From contig NZ_JAHVIA010000006.1 of the NCBI RefSeq assembly GCF_019801965.1, positions 124,001 to 188,000 on the forward strand: a stretch of DNA of 64,000 nt, written 5' to 3'. Made by a program: the position numbers and the translations under genes. Of this stretch, positions 9,050 through 17,284 are shown piece after piece. The DNA comes from Salipiger bermudensis. Lineage in GTDB: Bacteria > Pseudomonadota > Alphaproteobacteria > Rhodobacterales > Rhodobacteraceae. The number at the start of each line of letters is the position of its first letter. The first letter of the stretch is position 1. The notes beneath the pieces were generated by a model that made no database searches, was not told where the DNA came from, and saw only the letters and a program-made list of their open reading frames with translations.

Positions 9050-9643
9050 ATGGCACGAGCTAAATTCCTCTGCGATGCCGAACGCTGCATCGAGTGCAAC
9101 GCCTGCGTCACCGCGTGCAAGAACGAGCACGAGGTGCCGTGGGGCATCAACCGCCGACGGGTGGTGACCATCCAGGACGGCCAGCCGGGCGAACGCTCGA
9201 TCTCGGTCGCCTGCATGCACTGCTCGGACGCGCCCTGCATGGCCGTCTGTCCGGTCGATTGCTTCTACCAGACCGAAGACGGTGTGGTGCTGCACTCCAA
9301 GGACCTGTGCATCGGCTGCGGCTACTGCTTCTATGCCTGCCCCTTCGGCGCGCCGCAGTATCCGCAGGCGGGCAACTTCGGCTCACGCGGCAAAATGGAC
9401 AAGTGCACCTTCTGCGCCGGTGGCCCGGAAGAGAACACCTCCGCCGCCGAGTTCCAGAAGTACGGGCGCAACCGGATCGCGGAAGGCAAGCTGCCGATCT
9501 GCGCCGAGATGTGCTCGACCAAGGCCCTGCTGGCCGGTGACGGCGACGAAGTGTCGTCGATCTACCGCGAGCGCGTGGTCGCGCGGGGCTTCGGCTCCGG
9601 CGCCTGGGGCTGGGGCACCGCCTACGACGAGAAGGCCAACTGA
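9050..9643 (+). CDS. fdhB: Formate dehydrogenase iron-sulfur (beta) subunit
   Basis: A 197-aa electron-transfer subunit with four cysteine clusters of the DMSO-reductase-family beta type: CIECNACVTACKNEHE, CMHCSDAPCMAVCPVDCF, CIGCGYCFYACPFGAPQ, and the split fourth set CTFC...CAEMCSTKA. It carries electrons from the bis-MGD subunit to the cytochrome b subunit. There is no C-terminal membrane helix, unlike E. coli FdnH, so anchoring must come from the gamma subunit. The length fits the shorter FDH3-type beta subunits. Confidence 0.92.
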   Translation: MARAKFLCDAERCIECNACVTACKNEHEVPWGINRRRVVTIQDGQPGERSISVACMHCSDAPCMAVCPVDCFYQTEDGVVLHSKDLCIGCGYCFYACPFGAPQYPQAGNFGSRGKMDKCTFCAGGPEENTSAAEFQKYGRNRIAEGKLPICAEMCSTKALLAGDGDEVSSIYRERVVARGFGSGAWGWGTAYDEKAN

Positions 9644-9753
9644 GGCCGGACGACCGGCGGGCCCCCGGGCCCGCCAGCGCCTGAACGAGACGCGCGGGGC
9701 GGCGTATGCCGCCGTTCCGCGCGGATCTTCCGTGACCGACATTGGAGATGACC

Positions 9754-10962
9754 ATGCTGCGCCATCTGTTGGCCCTCATCGCACTGGTCCTGATGACCGC
9801 CGCCCCCATGGGCGTCGCGGCGCAGGGAACCCTTGTGCCCCCCGAGCCCGACCGCTCCGCCACCGGCGGCGCGCAGACGCTCGAAGACATTCTGCGCCGC
9901 CAAGCCGGCATCAACGTCGATGACGAGTTCCGCCGCGAGAACATCGGCGGCGAGCCCCCCGAGGCGCCCGAGCTCGGCACCCTCGGCGGCGCCTCCGACC
10001 CCGACCTGTGGCGCGCCCTGCGCTACAACGAGATCGACCCGACCGTCACCACCCTCAACCCCAACGGCAAGGTGCTGGTGCAGGACGGCGGCATGTGGTG
10101 GCTCGAGTTCCGCGAGGGCCCGCTGCGCACCTATGGCGGCTGGCTGCTGCTCGGCACCATCGCGCTTCTCGCGGTGTTCTTCCTGCTGCGCGGCCGCATC
10201 GAGATCGACGGCGGCAAGACCGGCAAGACCGTGCTGCGCTTCAAGTGGATCGAGCGCTTCGCCCACTGGACGCTGGCCGGCTCCTTCGTGCTGCTCGGCC
10301 TGACCGGGCTGCTGACGCTCTTCGGCCGCAAGTACCTGATTCCGGCCTTCGGCCACGAGCTCAACTCGGTGCTGCTGACGGGCTCGAAATTCATCCATAA
10401 CAACGTCAGCTGGGCCTTCATGATCGCTCTGGTCATGGTCTTCGTGATGTGGGTCTGGCACAACCTGCCCGACCGCACCGACATCACCTGGTTCGCGCAG
10501 GCCGGCGGCATCATCGGCGACAAGCACCCGCCGGCGAAGAAGTTCAACGCGGGTCAGAAGATCATCTTCTGGTCGGTGATCGTGCTCGGCGCCTCGGTGT
10601 CGGTCTCGGGCCTGTCGCTGCTCTTCCCCTTCGACCTGCCGCTTTTCGCCAAGACCTTCGCGATCCTCAACGACTGGGGCGTTCCGGGCTGGTTCGGCTG
10701 GGAGAGCTTCCCGGTGGCACTGGCGCCACAGGAAGAGATGCAGTTCGCCCAGCTCTGGCATGCCATCGTCGCCTTCCTGATGATGGCGGTGATCATCGCC
10801 CACATCTATATCGGCTCGGTCGGCATGGAGGGCGCCTATGACGCCATGGGCTCCGGCCAGGTCGACGAGAACTGGGCGCACCAGCACCACTCGATCTGGT
10901 ACGACAAGGTGAAGGCGCGCGAGGCGGAGGCGGCCAGCAAGTCGGCCACCCCGGCGGAGTGA
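9754..10962 (+). CDS. fdhC: Formate dehydrogenase cytochrome b (gamma) subunit
   Basis: A 402-aa membrane subunit. A cleavable signal peptide (MLRHLLALIALVLMTAAPMGVAAQ) is followed by an about 100-residue extracytoplasmic segment. One helix comes next, then the four-helix FdnI/cytochrome b561-like domain with haem-ligand histidines (ERFAHWTLAGSF, FGHELNSV, FIHNNVSW, LWHAIVAF). ATG 9754 is preferred: GGAGA lies 5-6 nt upstream, while TTG 9742 and ATG 9748 are poorly spaced. The extra N-terminal domain is longer than in E. coli FdnI. It passes electrons to quinone. Confidence 0.9.
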   Translation: MLRHLLALIALVLMTAAPMGVAAQGTLVPPEPDRSATGGAQTLEDILRRQAGINVDDEFRRENIGGEPPEAPELGTLGGASDPDLWRALRYNEIDPTVTTLNPNGKVLVQDGGMWWLEFREGPLRTYGGWLLLGTIALLAVFFLLRGRIEIDGGKTGKTVLRFKWIERFAHWTLAGSFVLLGLTGLLTLFGRKYLIPAFGHELNSVLLTGSKFIHNNVSWAFMIALVMVFVMWVWHNLPDRTDITWFAQAGGIIGDKHPPAKKFNAGQKIIFWSVIVLGASVSVSGLSLLFPFDLPLFAKTFAILNDWGVPGWFGWESFPVALAPQEEMQFAQLWHAIVAFLMMAVIIAHIYIGSVGMEGAYDAMGSGQVDENWAHQHHSIWYDKVKAREAEAASKSATPAE

Positions 10963-10967
10963 GCGCC

Positions 10968-12281
10968 ATGGGCCGGCTGGCCTTGGCGCTCGGCCTGATG
11001 TTCTGCGCCGCGCCCGTCCTGGCACAGGAGGCGGCGCAGGACGCATCGGAGCCGGAGTTCCACACCCTCAATGGCCATGGCGGGCCGGTCATGGCCATTG
11101 CCGTGGCCCCCTCGGGGCAAGTGGCGACGGGCAGCTTCGACAATTCCGTCGGGCTCTGGGACGAGGTCACGCCGCGCTGGCTCGAAGGCCACGCGGCGGC
11201 GGTCACGGCGCTGACCTTCGGGCCCGGGGGCACGCTGGTCTCCGGCGGCGACGATTTCACCGTGCGGCTCTGGGGCGAGGAGCCCCGCACGCTTGGCCAG
11301 CATCAGGGCAAGGTGACGGCGCTCGCGGTCTCTGCCGATGGCGCGACCGTCGCCAGCGGCAGCTGGGACGGCTCGATCATGCTCTGGCCGCTCTCGGACG
11401 GCGAGCCACGCGCCCTGCCCGCCCCCGGCGCGGGCGTCAACGCCGTGGCCTTCGGGCCCGAGGGCGCGCTCTACGCCGCCACCATGAGCGGCGTGCTGCT
11501 GCGCTACGATCTCGCAGGCGGCTCCCCGGTGCCGCTGGTGCAGCACGGCTTCGGCATCAACCGGCTAGCGCTCGGCGACGGCTGGATCGCCTATGGCGCG
11601 GTCGATGGCGGCACCCGCGTGCTCGACCTTTCCACCGGCGAGCAGATCGCCGACCTGACGCTCGACCGCCGCCCGATCCTGGCGCTGGCGCATCACGCGG
11701 CCAGCCACCAGTTGGCGGTGGGCGACGGCGAAGGCTTCATCATGATCGTCGACACGCAGGAGTGGCGCATCGCCCGCGATTTCCGCGCCACCCGAAAGGG
11801 GCCGGTCTGGGCGCTGGCCTTCTCGCCCGACGGGGCGGTGATCCATGCCGGCGGGCTCGACGATGTCGCCTATGCCTGGCCGGTCGCCATGCTCGACCAG
11901 TTCGCGCCCGGCATCAGCGGCGCGCGCTCCTTCCTGCGCGAGGCCGAGACCATGCCCAATGGCGAGCGGCAGTTCATGCGCAAATGCTCGATCTGCCACG
12001 CCCTGACCCCCGGCCCCTCGCGCAAGGCCGGGCCGACCCTGCACGGCATCTTCGGCCGCCGCGCCGGCACCGTGCCGGGCTACAGCTATTCAGACACGCT
12101 CGACGGCTCCGACATCGTCTGGAGCGAAACCACCATCGACGCGCTTTTCGATCAGGGTCCGGACCACTACATTCCCGGTTCCAAGATGCCCATGCAGGTG
12201 ATCTCCGGCGGGGGTGACCGCGACGACCTGATCGACTATCTCAAACAGGCCAGCACCGCGCCGGCCACCACAGGAGAGTGA
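10968..12281 (+). CDS. WD40 beta-propeller fused to a c-type cytochrome
   Basis: A secreted protein of 437 aa. After a signal peptide (MGRLALALGLMFCAAPVLAQ) come about seven WD40-like repeats (LNGHGGPVMAIAV..., LEGHAAAVTALTF..., LGQHQGKVTALAV...), then a C-terminal mono-haem cytochrome c domain. The haem site is CSICH and the probable Met ligand is in GSKMPMQ. ATG 10968 (GGAG 8 nt upstream) is preferred to GTG 10959. It directly follows fdhC. It is probably a periplasmic electron acceptor or scaffold of FDH; that role is inference. Confidence 0.85.
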   Translation: MGRLALALGLMFCAAPVLAQEAAQDASEPEFHTLNGHGGPVMAIAVAPSGQVATGSFDNSVGLWDEVTPRWLEGHAAAVTALTFGPGGTLVSGGDDFTVRLWGEEPRTLGQHQGKVTALAVSADGATVASGSWDGSIMLWPLSDGEPRALPAPGAGVNAVAFGPEGALYAATMSGVLLRYDLAGGSPVPLVQHGFGINRLALGDGWIAYGAVDGGTRVLDLSTGEQIADLTLDRRPILALAHHAASHQLAVGDGEGFIMIVDTQEWRIARDFRATRKGPVWALAFSPDGAVIHAGGLDDVAYAWPVAMLDQFAPGISGARSFLREAETMPNGERQFMRKCSICHALTPGPSRKAGPTLHGIFGRRAGTVPGYSYSDTLDGSDIVWSETTIDALFDQGPDHYIPGSKMPMQVISGGGDRDDLIDYLKQASTAPATTGE

Positions 12282-12286
12282 CCCAC

Positions 12287-12412
12287 ATGAAAGCCATGCT
12301 TACCGGCTTCGTTGCCATCATCGTCATCGGCGTCGCGGCCTATTACGGGCTGCACGAGATCGGCTTCTCGTCCGCGGAGGTCTATTCCGGCCCCAACGTC
12401 CGGCTTGACTGA
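12287..12412 (+). CDS. 41-aa single-span membrane peptide of the fdh operon
   Basis: The short ORF MKAMLTGFVAIIVIGVAAYY... continues to ...SGPNVRLD. It has AGGAGAG 8 nt upstream and lies 5 bp after the WD40-cytochrome gene. Residues 5-20 form one hydrophobic helix and the remainder is a short polar tail. Its size and place at the end of an oxidoreductase operon resemble small accessory subunits of membrane complexes. I do not recognise a named family. Confidence 0.6.
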   Translation: MKAMLTGFVAIIVIGVAAYYGLHEIGFSSAEVYSGPNVRLD

Positions 12413-12423
12413 GCGCAGGCCCC

Positions 12424-13791
12424 GTGACGCCCAAGGATCTCTCCCGTGACGAGTACGGCCCCGCGCTGGCCGGTGCCTCGATCCTCGTGGTCGATGACGA
12501 GCCCGGCATGCGCAACTTCCTCGTCAAGACGCTGTCGCCCCGGGTGCAGCGCGTCGAGCAGGCCGCCTCGCCGCTCGAGGCCACGGAAAAGCTCGACGCG
12601 GCGCATTTCGACCTGGTGATCCTCGACAACGTCATGCCCAAGACCAGCGGGCTCGAGTGGCTGGCCGAGCAGCAGCGCCGCGGCTTCTTCGGCGACACCA
12701 TCCTGATCACCGCCTATGCCGATCTCGAGACCGCCATCGCCGCGCTGCGCGCCGGGGTCAGCGATTTCGTCCTCAAGCCGTTCCGCGCCAACCAGATCCT
12801 CGGCGCGGTGGCGCGCACGCTCGACCGCAAGAACCTGCGCCGCGACAACACCCTACTCCGGCGCGAGCTGCGCACCGGGCTGTTCCAGGGCAAGCTGCTG
12901 GGCAAGTCCGAGGTCATGGTCGCTGTCCGCGCCATGCTGGCCAAGCTCGCGCCGCTACCCACCCCGGTCCTCTTCACCGGCGCCAGCGGCACCGGCAAGG
13001 AGCTCGCGGCGCGCCACCTGCACCAGCTTTCCGACCGCGCCGACAAGCCCTTCGTGGCGGTCAACTGCGCCGCGATCTCGACTGAGCGCATGGTCCAAGA
13101 GCTGTTCGGCAGCATCGAGGGCGGCGAGCGCCTGAGCCCCGGCCTGTTGCTGCTCGCCGATGGCGGCACGTTGTTTCTCGACGAGGTGGCGCAGATGCCC
13201 GAGGCGCTGCAGGCGGCGCTCCTGCGGGTGCTCGAGGATCAGCGCATCCGCCCGGTGGGGGCCGAGCGCGAGCTGCCGCTAAACCTGCGCTTCCTCTTCG
13301 CCACCAATGCCGACCTTCAGGCGCTGGTGGCGCAGGGCAAGTTCCGGGCCGATCTCTATCACCGCATCAACGTCCTCACCGTCGAGATGCCGCCGCTGAG
13401 TGACCGCTCCGACGACATCCTCGAGCTGGCGGCGCTCTTCACCACGCAATTCTCGCAATCTCTCGGGATGCCGGGGCTCGAGCTCGACGAGCAGACCCTG
13501 CTGAAGCTGCGGCGCTACGACTGGCCGGGCAATGTGCGCGAGCTGCGCAACCTCGCCGAACGCTCGGTGATCCTCGGCGGCTTCCCGGAGGAATTCTCCG
13601 GCGGCGGCTCGGTCACCGGGGCGCAGGCGATCGAGGATCTCGACCTCGTGGTGCAGCGCCACATCCTGCACATGCTCGATCTCTGCGATGGCAACCGGGC
13701 CGAGGCGGCACGGCGGCTCGGGGTCTCGCGCAAGACCATCGACCGCAAGATCGCGCAGTGGGACCAGGACGCTCTTTCGCCCTCGGAGTGA
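12424..13791 (+). CDS. NtrC-type response regulator lacking GAFTGA
   Basis: A 455-aa regulator with a receiver domain (residues about 20-130, phosphoacceptor Asp68 in VILDNVMP, Lys in VLKPF), an AAA+ domain (Walker A GASGTGKE, Walker B GGTLFLDEV, arginine region FRADLYHRI) and a Fis-type C-terminal HTH (NRAEAARRLGVSRKTIDRKI). The sigma-54 contact loop is absent: ELFG runs through SIEGGERLSPGLLL straight to LADGGTLFLDEV, with no GAFTGA. No histidine kinase gene is adjacent. It probably controls the fdh and/or tup genes, and may act without sigma-54, as known for Rhodobacter capsulatus NtrC. Confidence 0.88.
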   Translation: MTPKDLSRDEYGPALAGASILVVDDEPGMRNFLVKTLSPRVQRVEQAASPLEATEKLDAAHFDLVILDNVMPKTSGLEWLAEQQRRGFFGDTILITAYADLETAIAALRAGVSDFVLKPFRANQILGAVARTLDRKNLRRDNTLLRRELRTGLFQGKLLGKSEVMVAVRAMLAKLAPLPTPVLFTGASGTGKELAARHLHQLSDRADKPFVAVNCAAISTERMVQELFGSIEGGERLSPGLLLLADGGTLFLDEVAQMPEALQAALLRVLEDQRIRPVGAERELPLNLRFLFATNADLQALVAQGKFRADLYHRINVLTVEMPPLSDRSDDILELAALFTTQFSQSLGMPGLELDEQTLLKLRRYDWPGNVRELRNLAERSVILGGFPEEFSGGGSVTGAQAIEDLDLVVQRHILHMLDLCDGNRAEAARRLGVSRKTIDRKIAQWDQDALSPSE

Positions 13792-13795
13792 CCGC

Positions 13796-14674
13796 TCAGG
13801 CGTTCCAGACAACCTCGCCAATCCGCGAGATATCGTAGCCGCCGAGGCTCTTGGCGCGCTGGCGGAAGGTGTCGGAGCGGCAGAATGCGATTAGCCCCTG
13901 CATCGGAGGCTCGAAATAGGCGCGTCGGTCGATCAGCAGGTCGAAGCGCTCCTCGATCACCGGCACGAAGCCCAGCCCGTAGGCGCGGGCCACGGATTCG
14001 AGCCCGAAGGTGACATCGGCCTCGCCCCGGCGCACGCTCTGCACCGCCTCGTCCTCGCTGCGCTCCATCGCGGTCTCGGTCACGGTGGCGAGATCCAGCC
14101 CCGCCTCCGCCGCCAGATCGCGCAGCAGCCCAGCGGTGCCCGAGCTTTCCTGACGCGGCGCCAGCCGCAGCCCGCCGAGATCGGCCAGCCCCGTCGGCTG
14201 CGGTCCGTCCTCCCGCAAGACCAGCCCGCGGCGGCGGGCGGCGAAGCGCAACAGCACCGCGTTCTGCCCCTCGCCCACCTCGCGGGCGGCGCGCAGGTTC
14301 CACGAGCCGTCCGCGTCGCGCACGTGAAGCCCGGTGGCCACGCCCTCGCCCGCCGCGTAGCGCGCGAGCCCGTCGAGCGAGCCGTCGAAGAAGGTGGCAA
14401 ACCCGCAGCGCGACTGGCGGATCGCCCAGTCGAGCAGCGGGTCGTGGCTGCCGAGAAAGACGCCCGGACGGGGCGTCGAGGCCGCGCCGCTTTGCGCCCC
14501 CGCGATCCACGCCCGCACTTCGGCGGCGGGAAACAGCAGCTTTCCGGTGGCGCGCGAACAGGGCACCTCGCCCGAGGCGGCAAGATCGTAGACCTTGCGC
14601 TCCTTCAGGCGCAGCAGATCGGCCAGTTCGCGGACGGTGAGATATTCGTGGGTCTGGGTCTGCAGGTCTGTCAT
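13796..14674 (-). CDS. HTH regulator with molybdate/tungstate-binding-like domain
   Basis: A 292-aa one-component regulator. Residues about 9-55 form an excisionase/MerR-like winged helix (YLTVRELADLLRLKERKVYD), and the rest is a periplasmic-binding-protein-like domain (FLGSHDPLLDW..., LGFVPVIEERFDLLIDRRAY). Such proteins lie next to tungstate or molybdate transporters. The ATG at 14674 begins MTDLQTQTHEYLTV; a longer open frame upstream has no homology-like content. It is convergent with the response regulator (4-bp gap) and follows tupA. It probably senses the oxyanion and controls tupBCA or fdh (inference). Confidence 0.8.
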   Translation of the reverse strand: MTDLQTQTHEYLTVRELADLLRLKERKVYDLAASGEVPCSRATGKLLFPAAEVRAWIAGAQSGAASTPRPGVFLGSHDPLLDWAIRQSRCGFATFFDGSLDGLARYAAGEGVATGLHVRDADGSWNLRAAREVGEGQNAVLLRFAARRRGLVLREDGPQPTGLADLGGLRLAPRQESSGTAGLLRDLAAEAGLDLATVTETAMERSEDEAVQSVRRGEADVTFGLESVARAYGLGFVPVIEERFDLLIDRRAYFEPPMQGLIAFCRSDTFRQRAKSLGGYDISRIGEVVWNA

Positions 14675-14687
14675 GGGCTCGCGAAAT

Positions 14688-14711
14688 GGGGGCGGCACCC
14701 TTGCCGCCCCC
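14688..14711 (-). terminator. Hairpin after tupA
   Basis: GGGGGCGGC (14688-14696) pairs with GCCGCCCCC (14703-14711), a 9-bp GC stem with a 6-nt loop in the 46-bp gap after tupA. On the minus strand it is followed only by ATTTC, so it is a weak intrinsic terminator or attenuator before the regulator gene. Confidence 0.5.
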
Positions 14712-14720
14712 GCGACCCTA

Positions 14721-15542
14721 TCAGCTTCCTGCAGCGTTGGGGAAGAACAGCTGCTGCCCGTCGACCTCGTAGGCGGCAATCGCCGCCTGCCCCGCCTCGG
14801 AAACCAGCCAGTCGGCAAAGTCCTGTGCTGCCTCGATCTTGACCGAGGGGCAATGCTCCGGGTTCACCGGGATCACGCCGTATTGGTTGAAGAGAGCCTC
14901 GTCGCCCTCGACCTCGACGCTGTAATCCTGCTTGTTCTGGAAGCTGATCCAGGTGGCGCGGTCGGTCATCACGTAAGCGCCCATGCCGATGCCGGCGTTG
15001 AGCGTCGCGCCCATGCCCGAACCGGTCTCGCGATACCACGCGCCCGACGCCGCCGTCGGATCGACGCCGGCCGCCTTCCACAGCGCCACTTCCTTCTTGT
15101 GGGTTCCGCTGTCGTCGCCGCGCGAGGCGAAGAGCGCACCCGCCTCCGAAATCTTGGTCAGCGCCGCCTCGACATCGCTCATGCCAGCAACGCCCGCCGG
15201 ATCGCTCTCCGGGCCGACGATGACGAAGTCATTGTACATCAGGTCGGTGCGCTGGGTGCCGTAGCCCGCCGCGACGAATTTCTCCTCCGAGGGCTTGGCG
15301 TGCACCAAGAGCAGGTCTCCGTCGCAATTCTCGGCGTTCTTGATCGCCTGACCGGTGCCGACGGCCACCACGTTGACGGTGATGCCGCTCTCGCCGGTGT
15401 AGATCGGCAGCAGGTAGTCGTAGAGCCCGGAATTGGCGGTCGAGGTGGTCGATTGCACGATGATCGACGTGTCCTGCGCGGCCACGGCCCCCGCAAGCGT
15501 GAGCGAGGCCGCCGTGGCGGCGATCAGTCTGGCGAAAGTCAT
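14721..15542 (-). CDS. tupA: Tungstate ABC transporter substrate-binding protein
   Basis: A 273-aa periplasmic protein with a signal peptide (through AGAVAAQ). Residues 31-40, STTSTANSGL, carry the TTSTxxSGL motif characteristic of TupA and related tungstate-binding proteins. GSGMGATLNAGIGMGAY and the length also fit the family. It is the last gene of the tupB-tupC-tupA set, 54 bp after tupC. It should supply tungstate (possibly molybdate at lower affinity) for the molybdopterin cofactor of the formate dehydrogenase nearby. Confidence 0.9.
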   Translation of the reverse strand: MTFARLIAATAASLTLAGAVAAQDTSIIVQSTTSTANSGLYDYLLPIYTGESGITVNVVAVGTGQAIKNAENCDGDLLLVHAKPSEEKFVAAGYGTQRTDLMYNDFVIVGPESDPAGVAGMSDVEAALTKISEAGALFASRGDDSGTHKKEVALWKAAGVDPTAASGAWYRETGSGMGATLNAGIGMGAYVMTDRATWISFQNKQDYSVEVEGDEALFNQYGVIPVNPEHCPSVKIEAAQDFADWLVSEAGQAAIAAYEVDGQQLFFPNAAGS

Positions 15543-15596
15543 GGGAAATCCCTTTTTGTCTTCTGTGGTCTGTGGGTCTGGGAGGGTCCGGCGGGA

Positions 15597-16373
15597 TCAG
15601 AGCACGATCCGACCGGCGAGATAGTCGCGCGCCGCCTGCGACTGCGGCTCGGGGAAGAACTCCGCCGCCGCGCTGTGCTCGGCGACGCGGCCACGATGCA
15701 GGAAGACGACGTCATCGGCGATGCGCCGCGCCTGCCCGATATCGTGGGTGACAAAGACGATGCGGGTGCCCCGCGCGCAGGCCTCTCCGACGATGCGCTC
15801 GATCACCTGCACCGAAGCCGGGTCGAGGCTTGCGGTGGGCTCGTCAAGGAACAGCACCTCGGGATCGGTGGCCAGCGCCCGGGCCAGCGCCAGACGCTGC
15901 GCCTCGCCGCCCGAGAGCGAGCGGGCGGGCTGGCGCGCCTTGTGCGCAAGGCCCACATCCGCGAGCAGCGCGTCGCGGCGGGCGCGGTCACCGCCGCGCG
16001 CCTTCAGGACGAAATCGAGATTGGCCGCCACCGAGCGGCGCAGCAGCACCGGCTTCTGAAACACCAACGCCTGCCGCGCGGTGGCCTCGGTCGCGGGCAG
16101 GCCGTTCCAGCTCACCGAGCCGGCGCTCGGGGCGAGCAGTCCGTGCAGCAGCTTCAGCAGGATGCTCTTGCCGGCGCCATTCGGCCCCATGATGACGGTG
16201 CAGCCGTGGCGCGGCAGAGTCAGCTCGACGCCATCGAGCAGCGCGCCCTGCGCGATGTCGAGCCGCAGCCCCGAAACCCGCAGCGGCAGCAGCGGCAAGC
16301 TCGGCGCATAGGCCGCGCGGCGGCGGGGGATGCGGACGGCGTCGGTCATCCGCAGGTCGGAGAGGTCAGACAT
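15597..16373 (-). CDS. tupC: Tungstate ABC transporter ATP-binding protein
   Basis: A 258-aa ABC ATPase with Walker A GPNGAGKS, signature LSGGEAQRLALARAL, Walker B EVLFLDEPTASLDP and the switch His in VFVTHDIGQARR. The first about 30 residues are an extra basic extension before the fold. It overlaps tupB by 8 bp, showing tight coupling. It powers uptake of the oxyanion bound by TupA through TupB. Confidence 0.88.
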   Translation of the reverse strand: MSDLSDLRMTDAVRIPRRRAAYAPSLPLLPLRVSGLRLDIAQGALLDGVELTLPRHGCTVIMGPNGAGKSILLKLLHGLLAPSAGSVSWNGLPATEATARQALVFQKPVLLRRSVAANLDFVLKARGGDRARRDALLADVGLAHKARQPARSLSGGEAQRLALARALATDPEVLFLDEPTASLDPASVQVIERIVGEACARGTRIVFVTHDIGQARRIADDVVFLHRGRVAEHSAAAEFFPEPQSQAARDYLAGRIVL

Positions 16374-17088
16374 GGGCGGCCCCTAAGCTTGCTTGTCTGG
16401 CGGCGCTCATGCGCAGCATCTGGACGCCGGCGTTCACCCCGAGCGCGATCACCAGCAGGATGATCCCCAGCGCCAGCGCCAGCGGCAGGTCGCCCTTCGA
16501 GGTCTCGAGGGCGATGGCGGTGGTCATGACGCGGGTCAGGTGATCGATATTGCCGCCCACGATGATCACCGCGCCAACCTCGGCGGCGGCACGCCCGAAG
16601 CCCGCGAGCCCCACGGTCATCAGCGCGTAGCGGCCATCCCAGAGCAGCGTGGTGATGCTTTGCCAGCGGGTCAGGCAAAGCGAGCGGAACTGTTCGGCAT
16701 ATTCGCCGTGCAAATCCTCAAGCACCTGCCGCGACAGCGCCGCGACGATCGGCACGATCAGGATGGTCTGCGCCACGATCATGGCGCCCGGCGTATAGAG
16801 CAGCCCGAGAAACCCGAGCGGCCCCGAGCGCGAGAGATAGAGATAGACAAGCAGGCCAACGACCACCGGCGGCAGCCCCATCAGGGCGTTGATCAGCACC
16901 AGAACGGCGCCCCGGCCGCGAAAGCGGCTGACGGCGACCAGCGCGCCCACCGGCAGGCCGATCGCGCAGGCGATCAGGGTCGCGCTCAGGCTCACCTGAA
17001 GCGACAGGCCGACGATCTCGAAGAGATCGGCGTCGCCGGACAGCACCAGCGACAGCGCCAGCCGGAAAGCCTCCCCGATATCTTGCAA
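16366..17088 (-). CDS. tupB: Tungstate ABC transporter permease
   Basis: A 240-aa inner-membrane permease with about five or six helices and the EAA-type cytoplasmic loop region (LTRWQSITTLLWDGRYALMTVGLAGFGRAAAEVGA). It reads from a TTG start (17086-17088): GGGAGG lies 6 nt upstream and no ATG fits. It is the first gene of the tupBCA operon. The start codon lies inside an inverted repeat (see 17084-17115), so translation or transcription may be controlled there. Confidence 0.87.
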   Translation of the reverse strand: MQDIGEAFRLALSLVLSGDADLFEIVGLSLQVSLSATLIACAIGLPVGALVAVSRFRGRGAVLVLINALMGLPPVVVGLLVYLYLSRSGPLGFLGLLYTPGAMIVAQTILIVPIVAALSRQVLEDLHGEYAEQFRSLCLTRWQSITTLLWDGRYALMTVGLAGFGRAAAEVGAVIIVGGNIDHLTRVMTTAIALETSKGDLPLALALGIILLVIALGVNAGVQMLRMSAARQASLGAAHV

Positions 17089-17115
17089 AATCTACCTCCC
17101 TTCGGAAATTTTGCA
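17084..17115 (-). promoter_or_regulatory. Inverted repeat over the tupB start
   Basis: TGCAAAAT (17084-17091) and ATTTTGCA (17108-17115) are perfect 8-bp arms. One arm contains the TTG start codon and the 16-nt spacer contains the GGGAGG ribosome site. It can be a DNA operator or an mRNA hairpin at the start. The 113 bp further upstream hold no recognised gene. Confidence 0.5.
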
Positions 17116-17227
17116 GTCTTTCGACCATAGCTGCAATATGCGGCGATGCAAGGCATCTCGGCCGGGAACGCGGGCAGATGGCGCGCTTGTGAGGTCCACC
17201 GTTTCCTGCGCCGCCCCCCGAACGCAA

Positions 17228-17256
17228 AACGCCCCCGCAGGATCTGCGGAGGCGTT
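17228..17256 (-). terminator. Rho-independent terminator after the carboxynorspermidine synthase gene
   Basis: AACGCCCCCGCAG (17228-17240) pairs with CTGCGGAGGCGTT (17244-17256), a 13-bp stem with one mismatch and a 3-nt loop. On the minus strand it is followed by TTTTGCG. It lies 28 bp beyond the stop of the gene at 17285. Confidence 0.75.
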
Positions 17257-17284
17257 CGCGTTGATCTCGGGTGAGAGCGGCGGA

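Noticed and set aside
5915-9295. A very long open frame antisense to fdhA
   Set aside because: It is a GC-rich codon shadow: low-complexity His/Arg/Val/Gly-rich translation with no domain, while the opposite strand encodes a complete FDH catalytic subunit.
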